Shown here: in pieces, positions 12,401 to 22,462 of the stretch | How positions within the stretch are numbered: position 1 is the first letter of the stretch | Layout of the letters: each line of letters begins with the position of its first letter | NCBI RefSeq assembly: GCF_040115645.1 | Contig: NC_089549.1 | Location: forward strand, 1 to 64,000 | Source of the DNA: Euwallacea fornicatus | Lineage: Eukaryota > Arthropoda > Insecta > Coleoptera > Curculionidae | Length of the DNA: 64,000 bases | Reading direction: 5' to 3' | The notes under the pieces: generated by a model | What the model was told of the DNA's origin: nothing | What the model saw: only the letters and a program-made list of their open reading frames with translations | The model's database searches: none | Made by a program: the position numbers and the translations under genes

Positions 12401-15400
12401 ATGCAGCACGACACCATAGTAACGACGAACCAACGAGCTCGAAGAGATGGAAACAGAGTCCTGAAAGTCGTGCAGTTAAACTTCAATCGAAGTCGAACTG
12501 CACACGACCTCATGGACAAATACATGGAGGACGAAAAAATAGACGCAGTAATAGGATGCGAGCAGAATCGGAAATTGGACAATCTCGACGTCGAGGACGA
12601 CGCGAGAGACTGCTTCATCAAGTTGAGAAACATAAAACTCGTCGACTCCAAACATACGAACTCTGGTTTTACGTACGTAATCACACAGAATGTGATGCTG
12701 CTGTCGTGTTATTTTTCCCCGAACGGGACGGACCCAGGATTCGCCTCGTTGCTGGATGAGATATCGACGCATATCAAGATGCATAGGAATAAAAGGATAC
12801 TCATAGGGGGGGATCTGAATGCCAAGACGCCCGTAATAGGATCGACGACGACGATATCAAATGCAAGAGGAGTAATCCTGGAAAATTGGATATACTCGAA
12901 CGACTTGATTGTTTACAATGAAGGAAATGCACCGACGTTCGTCAGGAAAACGGGCACATCAATAGTGGACATCACCCTAGGAAACAACAAATTAGGAAAC
13001 CGAGTCGAGAACTGGAAGGTTCTGGAGGATATGGAAAATCATAGTGATCACCGATCCATCCGATATGACGTAGTCATGATACAAGGAAGTGACACGATAG
13101 AGGAGGGGGACAACGAGGGAAAATTCGGAAAAAGATGGGTGCTGACCGATAGGAACAGAATAAGATTCGAAGAAGCAGTACCGCATCTGTTCGGTCAACA
13201 ATATGACAATGAAACGGTAGCAGAGGTGACTGGAAAAATCACGCAACTCTGCGACAAACACCTGGGAGGAGGTGCCAAGGGAAGGAAACATCCCCCTCCC
13301 GTCTATTGGTGGTCGGAAACGATCAGGAAAAAGAGAGAGGACTGCGTTCGGGCGAAGAGAAAGCTCGCCCGAATTAAGTCAAAGATCAGCAAGCGAGATA
13401 ATAACGCTGACAAACAAAAAGGAAGGCTAGCCATCGAGCGGGCCGTCGAGGAGTACAAGACCCGCAAGAAAGAACTAAGACGGGAAATAGGAAAAAACAA
13501 AACGCAGAAATGGAAGGAACTCTGCGCGGAATTGGAGGATGACGTCTGGGGAAAGGCGTATCAAATAGCCACGAAACGGCTGAAGATAGGACGTTTTAGG
13601 ATCCAGTCTGTAGAAGAGATAAACAGACAGATAGAGGCACTCTTCCCGAGACGGCCTAAAATACAATGGGAAAGGGAGAAGCAAGTGGAAAATGACGGTA
13701 AACGCACTGATTGTGCAGAAATCGTCATTTCAGAATTGGAGCGGGCCCTGGGGAACGTCAATCGAAAGAAGGCGCCAGGGCCGGACGGAATAACGACTGA
13801 AATTTTCCTGACAGTCGCCAAGGAGCACAAAAACTTCCTTCTGGGACTGTACGACAAAGTTTTCAAGGAGGAAAACTTTCCCGAACCTTGGAAAATAGCC
13901 AAACTGGTCCTTATCGAAAAACCGAGGAAGGACGGAGACGATGGAAACGTCAAGAAATACAGACCGATATGTCTGATAAACACGATAGGGAAAGTCTTCG
14001 AGAAAATCATCTGTGAAAGACTACAAAAGGAACTGGAGGATAACGACTTGATCTCGGATCGGCAGTTCGGCTTCCGCAAAGGGAAATCGACCGTGGACGC
14101 CATGATGAAAATCAAGAAAATCACCGAAGATGTGAATAAGAAGTGCGTAAAAGACAGAGATTTCTGCGCGATGGTCTGTTTGGACATCGAGAACGCCTTC
14201 AATTCGGCACCTTGGGACGGCATAGTGGCCGCCTTGGAAAGGAAAAAAATCAGTCGACGACTGATAAACCTGGTGAAATCTTACTTGGAAGATCGTAAGA
14301 TAGTGACGGAAGATGGCAAGATACACGAAGTGAGCTGCGGCGTGCCACAGGGATCGGTATTGGGCCCGACGCTGTGGAACGTCTATTACGACGACATCCT
14401 CAGGACCAGAGTCGCACCAGGAACGGAACTGGTAGCGTACGCAGACGATCTGTCAATAGTGGTGAGAGGGAAAAACCGCAACACATTGCATGGGCGAATC
14501 GAACAGTCGGTAAGCAGAATCGTCAAAAACATGGAGGAAAAGGGACTGAGGGTGGCCAAACAAAAAACGGAGATGGTCCTATTGGCCGGAAGAAGGAAAA
14601 TCAAAAAATTCTCCTTCAAAATTGACGGAGAAACCGTTCGAAGTCGAGAACACGTGAAAGTACTCGGAGTGTACTTCGGAAGAGATGCGAACTTCGGCGT
14701 GCACGTCCGGAAAGTGACGGAAAAGACGCACAGGACAATCAACGCCCTGGTCGGTCTGATGCCACACACAGGAGGGAGCGGCAACGCCGCGACAAGAAAG
14801 AAACTCTTGGCATCGGTGGCACTGTCTACGGTTTTGTACGCAGCACCGATATGGGGACACGTAATGAAGAAGAAAACCTACTCGGGTATGCTGAGTAGGA
14901 TAAACAGGAGACTCGCGATCGGTGCGATTCAAGCGTACAGAACGATCTCGCTGGAGTCCGCTGAGACTCTAGCAGGAATGCCACCCTTGGATCTGCTGGT
15001 GGAAGAAAGAACAACGGTACAGCAGCGAGGACCGCAGGCTAAAAAAGAAGCCAGAGAAAAAACATATGAAAGCTGGCAACGTAGGTGGGACCGATACCAG
15101 GGACACGCAAAAACGTTCGTGAAAGACGTCAAAGCGTGGAGCACGAGGAAGTATGGAAACATGAGCCATTACGTCACTCAAGCCATGAGCGGACACGGGT
15201 CGTTCGGCACATATCTGAAGAAGATAGGCAAGGCCGACGACGACGAATGTTGGTTCTGTACAAACACAGACAATCCGGAGCACACGGTTTTCGAATGTAA
15301 ACAATTCGAAAACCATAGAGAATCCGCGAAACAGAAGTGCGGAACCAATGTAACAAAGGAAAATGTGGCCGAACTGCTTCTTAAAGATGAGGAGAACTGG

Positions 15401-15508
15401 AAGATCGTCACCGAGATGCTGCACGCCATAATGGCAGAAAAGTGCGAGCACGAAAGGAGACGGAAGAAGGAAAGGGAACAATCTGAACAAGATCCCCCCC
15501 GACAATAG
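12401..15508 (+). CDS. Retrotransposon ORF2: AP-type endonuclease and reverse transcriptase
   Basis: The frame is intact at 1,035 residues. Residues about 22-225 form an exonuclease-endonuclease-phosphatase fold: an LNFNR strand, a Glu-Gln pair near residue 53, GGDLNAKTP, and a SDHRSI motif that carries the catalytic Asp-His. Reverse transcriptase follows: KAPGPDG near residue 456, a QFGFRKGKST block, GVPQGSVLGP, and the catalytic YADD near residue 680. The C-terminus has a CWFC...HTVFEC Cys/His motif near residue 949, typical of the R1 clade. All catalytic signatures seen are complete, so the enzyme could be active. ORF2 is probably translated after ORF1 from the same RNA. Assignment to the R1 clade rests on domain order and motifs; a tree was not run. 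Confidence 0.93.
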   Translation: MQHDTIVTTNQRARRDGNRVLKVVQLNFNRSRTAHDLMDKYMEDEKIDAVIGCEQNRKLDNLDVEDDARDCFIKLRNIKLVDSKHTNSGFTYVITQNVMLLSCYFSPNGTDPGFASLLDEISTHIKMHRNKRILIGGDLNAKTPVIGSTTTISNARGVILENWIYSNDLIVYNEGNAPTFVRKTGTSIVDITLGNNKLGNRVENWKVLEDMENHSDHRSIRYDVVMIQGSDTIEEGDNEGKFGKRWVLTDRNRIRFEEAVPHLFGQQYDNETVAEVTGKITQLCDKHLGGGAKGRKHPPPVYWWSETIRKKREDCVRAKRKLARIKSKISKRDNNADKQKGRLAIERAVEEYKTRKKELRREIGKNKTQKWKELCAELEDDVWGKAYQIATKRLKIGRFRIQSVEEINRQIEALFPRRPKIQWEREKQVENDGKRTDCAEIVISELERALGNVNRKKAPGPDGITTEIFLTVAKEHKNFLLGLYDKVFKEENFPEPWKIAKLVLIEKPRKDGDDGNVKKYRPICLINTIGKVFEKIICERLQKELEDNDLISDRQFGFRKGKSTVDAMMKIKKITEDVNKKCVKDRDFCAMVCLDIENAFNSAPWDGIVAALERKKISRRLINLVKSYLEDRKIVTEDGKIHEVSCGVPQGSVLGPTLWNVYYDDILRTRVAPGTELVAYADDLSIVVRGKNRNTLHGRIEQSVSRIVKNMEEKGLRVAKQKTEMVLLAGRRKIKKFSFKIDGETVRSREHVKVLGVYFGRDANFGVHVRKVTEKTHRTINALVGLMPHTGGSGNAATRKKLLASVALSTVLYAAPIWGHVMKKKTYSGMLSRINRRLAIGAIQAYRTISLESAETLAGMPPLDLLVEERTTVQQRGPQAKKEAREKTYESWQRRWDRYQGHAKTFVKDVKAWSTRKYGNMSHYVTQAMSGHGSFGTYLKKIGKADDDECWFCTNTDNPEHTVFECKQFENHRESAKQKCGTNVTKENVAELLLKDEENWKIVTEMLHAIMAEKCEHERRRKKEREQSEQDPPRQ

Positions 15509-15775
15509 CAGGCGGAAGAAAAAACCCGACACTGACGATTGGAAAAATAATCGATCAGACGTCGATGATGACCGCCTCCGCAAAGGACAGGACAAGCCGC
15601 CACTCGTCTGAAGGAATGCCATGACGGCGGTACCGGACGAGCAGTGCGAAGAAGAGGGGAGGTTTTTTAGTGGGTAGGCGTCTTCTTCTTCTCAGGAAGA
15701 GGAGGATGAATCCCACATAACCCGATCGCCAGACCACCAGATCGGGTACCTATGAAGGTTTTTCCTCCCCGCCAA

Positions 15776-15776
<1 letters not shown>
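15509..15776 (+). other. Retrotransposon 3' UTR with terminal hairpin
   Basis: The stretch lies between the ORF2 stop and the poly(A). Near its end, ACCCGATC (15,720-15,727) and GATCGGGT (15,740-15,747) form a perfect 8-bp stem with a 12-base loop. A structured 3' end just before poly(A) is a common recognition feature for the reverse transcriptase of LINEs. Its role here is inferred. Confidence 0.65.
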
Positions 15777-15818
<42 letters not shown>

Positions 15819-15830
15819 TACTCTGTGGAA

Positions 15831-17650
15831 TGTATTGTAATCGACTTGAACGTTAGAGAGATTAAAATATTGAAGTTACGTTTTTACAAAATACTATGAT
15901 GAGTTTTGAAATTACTGGAAAATTATTGTCAAATGGCGTGAACGATCTTGTACCTAGGATATTTCTTCTCTGTACGTGACGTGAATCGGCTGTGAGAAAA
16001 TCTTCTTTCTGTTCTTGTTGAATCCTCCTTATCCACTGCAGAGTCTCGAAGTTATGTTGCTGTTGTTTTTTGTCTTTGTGCTGCTCCTATCGTCGTATCC
16101 TCCTCCTCCTCCTCCTCCTCTTTTTATATCCTTTGGTTAACCTAAAAAGGCTTGTAACATTTGTGCTGTTAAGGAAAAAAAAAAATTGGTGATGTATCGA
16201 AGGAATTATTTATTGTTAAAAGGACGAGTGCCTATTTTTTTAAATGAAAAATTTAGTTTTTAATGTAATGTAATACACACTTTGAATTTATTATAATATT
16301 TTTTCTGACTGCATTCTAACAACAATTGACGAGGCCCTTCCTAAATTAATTCCCTGTATTATGTTGGAAATAAGCACTCGATATTCGAATACAAATCGAC
16401 TTTAACTTTCTGTGCTTACCTTAGATTTTTTCTTCTCCACCGTGTTCCTGCTCCTTTTTACTTTGCTTACAAATTTACTTTAGTCGATAAAGAAAACTTC
16501 GATATGTCCCTGGCCCCCCTTGATCTTGTCATAGAGAACCCATGTAAAAAATATGTTATATGTAACTTGTTTGCTAAAGGGAGCAAATAATGCCCTCTTA
16601 CCTCTTTGCTAGTAACTGAGACTGTTTCGAATCAAAGTTCTGGTCGAGCTAAACCTACCTACCTACTGAAAATGTGTTAAAGTGTGTCTTTTGTAAAAGC
16701 TAGATGTGTGAATCGATTGATGAGGAGCGAATTTAGGCAAATGTGGAAATTTTTGTCCAAAATTTCCCTGTACCACTTGCTTGCTTGCTCGTTAAGGTTC
16801 TTCGAGAACCTTAAACTTGAAGTTGGTGGTGCAATCTTCTTTCTAGGTCCCCAGGATTTGAGGTGCTCCGCCCTGTGAACCCTACGTTTTACCTATTTTA
16901 GCGAGTCGCCCCCTACCATTTGTAGGTGACACCCTCACTACCTCCAGCTTCGATAACCATATCGAGCCACTTCCCACTGGTGTGCCTCCTTGCTGCTGCC
17001 AAGTTTTCCTCTTCTTTGCCCTGTTGAAGTTTTATTTCGGGTTCTTACCTTGTGTACCTCGACGTCCCTCGACGTCCATTTTGAGCCCCCTTGTGTGAAC
17101 GAACGATTCGAGGAGGATTTCGTGGACGACACGACGTACCTATATATTTTCACTTTCACTCTAAACGTTTGAATCTGCATCTTTCCTTTTGAAACTAGTG
17201 GATTGATTCGAGAACAAAGAAATAAGGAATGGCGAATTATTCCTTTGTTCTGTTGTGAGGATTCCCCGTTAACTTTCCGACTTGTGACCGTCGGCTCCCT
17301 CTGAGATTGCCCTCCGGTACTGCTCGTGTGCTCGTGCTCGCTTTTTTACGATTCGATACGATTGGATTGGATTGGGTGGTTCTACCGGTAAATCCCGGAT
17401 GAAGGCAAAAGGAAGGGTCCGTTCTGTCCCGTACCTACTTTGGTGGCAGAAAAGGCAAAGACAGAAAAGTAGAAAAGTGGACTTACTCAGATGTAATCCT
17501 CCGAGAAAAGGCACTGATTCACTATTTCACTATTCACTCACTATTGTTCTGGCCACATTAAGTCGGTCCTCGCACTTGGCAACTTCAGCTTCAGCTTCAG
17601 ATCCATCCCTGGAAAAGAAAGAAGGAAATGAGACAGATACCAATTCAAAT
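15831..17650. repeat. Subtelomeric unit 1, inner unique segment
   Basis: Sequence continues from the retrotransposon target and matches 24,710-25,050 and 26,045-27,390 of unit 2. The shared stretch includes (TCC)n near 16,100 and a well-conserved block at 16,640-17,150. A 64-codon ORF at 16,684-16,878 has a counterpart in unit 2, but about seven of eight differences change the amino acid, so it does not behave like a selected protein. No gene is supported here. Confidence 0.7.
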
Positions 17651-17879
17651 CAGTTAGAATAATTCAAAATGTATTTTTCAATTTGGCGTGGATTCGTTTC
17701 TATTTTTCCATTTTCTGAACTAACCTGAGCTTTTTCTTTTTTTTGAACTAACCCGGGTTGTTTATTTTTTGTATTTCTGAACTAACCTGACTTATTTTCT
17801 TTTTTTTTTCTTACCAACCCGGGTTCTTAATACTAAGTAAAACAACTGGAGGCATTTTCATTGTTTCTTATTTCACACA

Positions 17880-19310
17880 CACAATTCCACAAACAACAAT
17901 AATTAAACAAATAACAATTAAAAAAACATAATAAAAAGAATATAAATAAAAGAAATATAACAAAAAAAAGTACAATAAAGATAAAATTTAAATAAATAAA
18001 AGAATAATAATAAAGAAAAAATGATAATGATAACGAAAGAATAAAAAAAAAAAAAAAAAATTAAAGAATGTTAAAAATATAAATAAAGAAATTAAAATGA
18101 ATTAAAAAACAATTAAACACACAAAAATGATAAAAGAAAAAGAATAAAAAGCATTAAGAAATGAAAATAATCAATTAAAAACACTAAAGAAAAAAATGAT
18201 TTAAAAAAAAAAATTGAATAAAAAAAATTAAGGAACGAAAGTTAAAAATCTAAATAAAGAAAAACAAATGAATAAAAAAATAAAGACAATAAGAATTAAA
18301 AAAAAAAGATACAAAAAGAAAGAATAAAAATTAAGAAACGAAAATAAACAATGAAAAAAGTAAAGAGAAAAAAAGAAAATAGCAATTAAAAAATGAAAAA
18401 CGAATGAGAACAAAAAAATAAAAATTAAGGAACATGAATAATAAGAAAACGAAGGAACAAAATAACAATTAAGAAATGAAAAATGAATGAGAATAAAAAA
18501 TAAATGAAGAAAGGAACATGAATAATAAGAAAACGAAGAAACAAAATAACAATTAAAAAATGAAAAACGAATGAGAATAACAAATAAAAAAATTAAGAGA
18601 GGAACATGAATAATAAGAAAACGAAAGAAATAAAAATGAACAATTAAAAAATGAAAAGAGGATGAGAATAAAAAACAAAAGAAAATGAACAATTAAAAAG
18701 GTAAAGAAAAAGATTATAAAAACGAAAGAACAAAATAACAATTAAAAAATGAAAAAAGAATGAGAATAACAAATAAAACAATTAAGAAAGGAACATGAAC
18801 AATAAGAAAACGAAATAAAAAAAAATAAAGAACATAAAATGAACAATGAAAAAAGTAAAGAAGAATAGATAATAAAAACGAAAGCGGAAAATATAAAAAT
18901 TAAACATGACAAAAAAGAAAGAGAATAAAAAATAAAGTAAAGAAAATTGATAATAAAAAAATTGAAGAAAAAAGAAAGAAAACAAAGTTAAAGAAAAATA
19001 AATGAATATTAAAAACCAAAGAGAAAAAAATAAAAATATTTAAAATAAAAAGAAATGATAGATAAAGAAAAAGAATGAAATATAAAAATTAGAAAGAGGA
19101 AAAATTAAGAAAACAATAAGTAGCAACAAATAAAAAATGATCGAGAGAAAACAATAAATTAAAAAAAATGATAATAACACTGAAAGAAAAAAAAATAAGG
19201 ATTAAAAAATAAAAGATGATAAAAAAGAAAGAGAAAAAAATTAATATAAAGAAAAAGAGTAAAAAATAAAATAATAATTAAAAGAAAGAAATAAGAAATT
19301 AAAAATATTA
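17880..19310. repeat. A-rich purine-strand minisatellite, unit 2
   Basis: This is the counterpart of 10,160-11,080. The 85-base period is clearer here, with about five copies between 18,370 and 18,840, each carrying GGAACATGAATAATAAG and CAATTAAAAAATGAAAAA in order. The copy number differs between the two units, as expected for a minisatellite. Minus-strand Phe/Ile/Leu frames are compositional. Confidence 0.7.
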
Positions 19311-19734
19311 ATATGTAATACAAATTATACAAATCAAATAAAAAATATGTATATGTAGCTTTCGTAAAGTAAAGTGACACGGGGTTAGTTATTAATTCAC
19401 TCAAAACAACCAATAAACCTGCCACCTTGCAAGGATAGTGTTATATCTTATCCTTGGGCATATGTGGTATGTCACAAGCACCTATGAGTGTTCCCTTGGA
19501 AATGGACTAAACTTGTACTTGTAAAAGTAGATCGTTACGTTAAAAGATAAAGAGGAAACGTGGGAAGAATGTGGATGGTATGGCAGGTTTATTGGATGGG
19601 AAAAACAGATACCCGGGGAATGACTCCGACACCTTGCGAGGGGGCATTCCATTCTCAATCGTTGGCAAATAAAGAAGTCCCTCACAAACTTGTGTTTTTT
19701 TGTTTTCGCTATAAGAAGAAGTTTCTTTCTTCTG

Positions 19735-20367
19735 ACATATATATGTCGGAGATTTTGTTAGTTCTTAAGTTTTTAATGTAAAATTTGAGTTAGCAATGAG
19801 GCTGAAGAACAGGTTAACGGGTTTATCGTGGAGATGAAGAGAACGTAGGACGAGGTCACTAGTCACTATTAACGACTCAATGAAGGGCCGTGTGTGAAGT
19901 TTCGGTCCGTGGGAAAACCAGGACCAGGACGAACGAGTACCGTTCCCTTGAGTCGAGAGGACCACGGGGAATGGGAATGGAAACTGTGAAGAAGGCAGTA
20001 ATTAAAAAGAAGGGAAGTGAATTCGTTAGTCTTGCCTTACTATCCATTTACTTAATAAAACATTAAAATTATCAATGACATACATGTGTCGAAGTAATGT
20101 TAGCGATGTTCTCCGTCATTGATAATTTTTATGTTTTTTTTCGTATCGATTGATGGTATGATAAAAAAATAAAAACGAGGCTCACGAATTCACTACTGCT
20201 CGACGGCTACCTTCTTTTTTTGTTAATTATTGTCTTCTTCGCGGTTCCCATTCCATTTCCAATGGCACCTGTTCGTCCTGGTTTTCACGAATGGCCCTTA
20301 TTGCCAACTCAAATTTTACATTTCTAGACTTGAGGACTGATAAATCTCCGACGTATATGTATATATA
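19735..20367. mobile_element. Foldback element 1 (long inverted repeats)
   Basis: The left arm (about 19,735-20,035) and right arm (about 20,175-20,367, inverted) align over roughly 200 bases. Shared words are GTCGGAGATTT, AATGTAAAATTTGAGTT and AGTGAATTCGT. The left arm has an extra block of about 130 bases. The centre has a further perfect 15-bp stem: AAAATTATCAATGAC at 20,065-20,079 and its complement at 20,115-20,129. No transposase frame is present. It is probably a non-autonomous foldback transposon. Confidence 0.7.
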
Positions 20368-20855
20368 CGGGGTTATTCAGATTCGACGCTCTTCGTTGAG
20401 ATCCAAGTAACCGTGAGAGATACGAGGCGGGTTAAATGGGGGCGAAGTCGTACAATTTGGAATATTCCGAAAGGAACGTTATAATTGCCACTTTTCATCT
20501 TCTAGAAAATACTTAAGTCGTGTAAATATTTCCTGCAACCTGCAATTTGATGAAAAATGATTTTGCTAAGAGTGCTTTGAAAAACAAGAACGAGGATACT
20601 TTGTCGTGACGTTTTATTTATGTGTTTAAGAAAACGTTTATGTTTGATACGTCATTTCGTTAAAATTCAAAAAAGGTGGCGATTATAACGTGCCATTCGT
20701 TTTTAATTATTTTTTCGGATATCTCCGGAAGTAATGGGAATTTTCCTAAGCTCCCAATTGTACGACTTCGCCCCGATTTGACCCACCTCGTATCTCTTAC
20801 GGTTCCTGAGATCTCAATGATGAGCGTCGAATCTGAATGATCCTGTGTGTAATAC
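20368..20855. mobile_element. MITE-like element 2 with ~95-bp TIRs
   Basis: The left arm begins near 20,370 with GGGTTATTCAGATTCGACGC and continues to about 20,462. Its inverted counterpart occupies about 20,750-20,850. Both arms contain CGAAGTCGTACAATT and AGAGATACGAGG. The interior of about 290 bases is AT-rich and has no coding frame. It abuts foldback element 1. The family is not recognised. Confidence 0.7.
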
Positions 20856-20978
20856 ACTTACAAATCAAATGAAAAAAAAAACAAATTGAATAGTACGCCG
20901 TAATTCTAGATGAGTGAGACGAAAACAGATATCTTGAAATCGGAAAGAAGTGCTTACGACAAAAAAAATACATATATA

Positions 20979-21328
20979 GATCGTGCCAAACTTCGGGAGC
21001 GCGTTAGACGTGAAAAATAAATGTAAAAAAATTCTAATGTTATCCGATTTTCGTTTGTTCGCGAGTTATGGCGTAAATAGAAATTTTCTAACTAGGATTC
21101 TATTTACCATAAGTGTACTTTTGGTATTGGTGATATTGATGTATTATATTAATTGGCTTTCGAGGTCTTCAGACCTCACCCCACTACCCAACATTTACTA
21201 TGATATCCAAACGTTAATTTATAATTTTTTTACGCCGTAACTTGTAAACAAACGAAAATCGGATAACGTTAGAATTTTCTTTTACTTTATTTTTCATGTC
21301 TAACACGCTCCCGAAGTTTGGCACGATC
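20979..21328. mobile_element. MITE-like element 3 with ~98-bp TIRs
   Basis: The left arm at 20,979-21,077 begins GATCGTGCCAAACTTCGGGA. The right arm at 21,231-21,328 is its inverted copy, with a few substitutions and small indels. The arms share TTATCCGATTTTCGTTTGTT. The core between them is about 150 bases. It is non-coding; the 85-codon ORF spanning the left arm and core is a by-product. Confidence 0.72.
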
Positions 21329-21671
21329 CTCCTGACTCATCCTATATACAATACAAATTATACAAATCAAATAAAAAAAACATTAATAAAAATATTTAAA
21401 AAAATACATATGTATGTCGGTGAATAATAGTGTTTGTGTCTATGTCTATGTCTATGTTCGGTCTTTAGGGCGTTTGTTTCTATGAAAAGGGGTGAAGATA
21501 CCGCGATCGGGATGGGACGAGAGTGGTCTGTGAATTCGTCGGTATCGTATAATTAATTGTAGTCTGGTGCTTGGTGTCTTTTGTTGGTTAGTATGTATAA
21601 AAATTAAAAGAAATGATAAATTAAAGAAAAGGAAAAAATAATAATGGATAAAATAAAAATGGATCGTACGC

Positions 21672-22462
21672 GGTGATGATTCTAGATAAGTGAAACGAGC
21701 GAATATCCAAAATTTCACACTTAATTTTTTTTGGAGGTTCGAATTCTTTATTGGCAGTAAAAAAAAGTAATCAAATTCACAATAAATAATACCAAACTTA
21801 TCTCGCGAACGCTAGAGTCCAATTTTATCAAATTTGTTAAAAAAAAAAAGTTACCGCTCCTTATGTTACGAAATGTGGAAAAAATTTTAAATGCACTTTC
21901 CCACAAAGATGGATTGGGCATGGTAGTGAAGTTAACTGGCTCGCCTGATCACCAGATTTTTTTTTGTGGAATCGTTGAAAAAAAAAGTAGTTTATGGTCG
22001 AGTACCGAAGACTTGAAAATTCGAATCAAAAACTCTTGTCGAAACTTTACGACTGAAATGCTGGAAAATACTAAACGATCGTTTCGTAAAAAACCGACGT
22101 CTGTTGGACTCATTTTTCTTGTGATAAATTTTAATTTACTACAAACTTAATAAAGTTTTATCAAATGTTTTTTTTAGTGTCTGTTATTATTGTGAATTTC
22201 GTTACTTTTAGCAAAAAAATGTTTCGAGGAAAAATATTTTTACTGCCGATAAAGAATTCGCATCTCCAAAAAAAAAATTGTTGTTACGTTTGAAAAAATG
22301 AAGTTGACCCCAAAAGACGGGTGTAGCTGACCTTAAAAAAACAAATTTACACTATAAAAAGTTGAAGCCCTGAAAATATAAAGAAGACTTCGTTTCAACA
22401 TTTTTTTGTAGATCTTTCCGATTTCTAGATCTTTGCCTGTCCCACTTATCTAAAATCACCCT
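21672..22462. mobile_element. Degenerate Tc1/mariner-like element with long TIRs
   Basis: Inverted ends are visible. GATTCTAGATAAGTGAAACG near 21,678 pairs with CCCACTTATCTAAAATCACC near 22,440. A second inner pair, GAATTCTTTATTGGCAGTAA at about 21,750, matches the inverted GAATTC...ACTGCC block at 22,240-22,256. A remnant of a DDE-type transposase lies between them. The end motif also occurs at 20,892-20,930, suggesting a further solo end. The element is too short and broken to be active. Confidence 0.6.
21863..22150 (+). pseudogene. Remnant of Tc1/mariner-type transposase C-terminus
   Basis: The 95-codon frame has a stretch around residues 27-75 that resembles the end of mariner/Tc-like transposases. 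There the typical pattern is a SPDLxPxDFFLWG block followed by a helix rich in Arg/Lys and the words EML and RSF. Here the catalytic-region block is decayed to SPDHQIFFCGIVEKK, and EMLENTKRSF is retained. The upstream part of the transposase is absent. The call rests on recalled family pattern and moderate similarity, and the TIRs around it support it. Confidence 0.5.

Larger units (their letters stand above)
11369..15816 (+). mobile_element. Non-LTR (LINE) retrotransposon, R1-clade type, 5'-truncated
   Basis: The element has two ORFs, a short 3' UTR with a hairpin and a 40-base poly(A) at 15,777-15,816. A perfect 14-bp target-site duplication, GATACTCTGTGGAA, lies at 11,355-11,368 and 15,817-15,830. 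The paralogous subtelomeric copy near 24,696 carries the uninterrupted target (one base different), so the insertion is shown directly. Layout follows the R1 clade: ORF1 with zinc knuckles, ORF2 with an N-terminal endonuclease, reverse transcriptase and a C-terminal Cys/His motif, and no RNase H seen. Its base composition is clearly more GC-rich than the host flanks. It begins inside ORF1, so the 5' end is missing. Telomere-targeting TRAS and SART elements belong to the same clade, but this one sits in subtelomeric DNA, not in the telomere repeat. Confidence 0.92.
9908..17650. repeat. Subtelomeric unit 1
   Basis: The unit begins with CAGTTAGAATAATT at 9908, a string repeated at 17,651. It contains degenerate telomere motifs, an A-rich tract (about 10,160-11,080), a unique segment (11,085-11,368), the retrotransposon, then another unique segment (15,831 to about 17,400). 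The non-retrotransposon parts align with unit 2 at 17,651-19,310, 23,530-23,753, 24,634-25,050 and 26,045-27,390. The last 200 or so bases before 17,650 have no obvious partner. Short ORFs inside it are not supported as genes: shared ORFs differ mainly at amino-acid-changing sites between the two units. Confidence 0.75.

Noticed and set aside
16684..16878. ORF conserved in both subtelomeric units (second copy at 26,540-26,809)
   Set aside because: About seven of the eight base differences between the copies change the amino acid, and the flanks are equally similar. That fits neutral DNA, not a selected protein.
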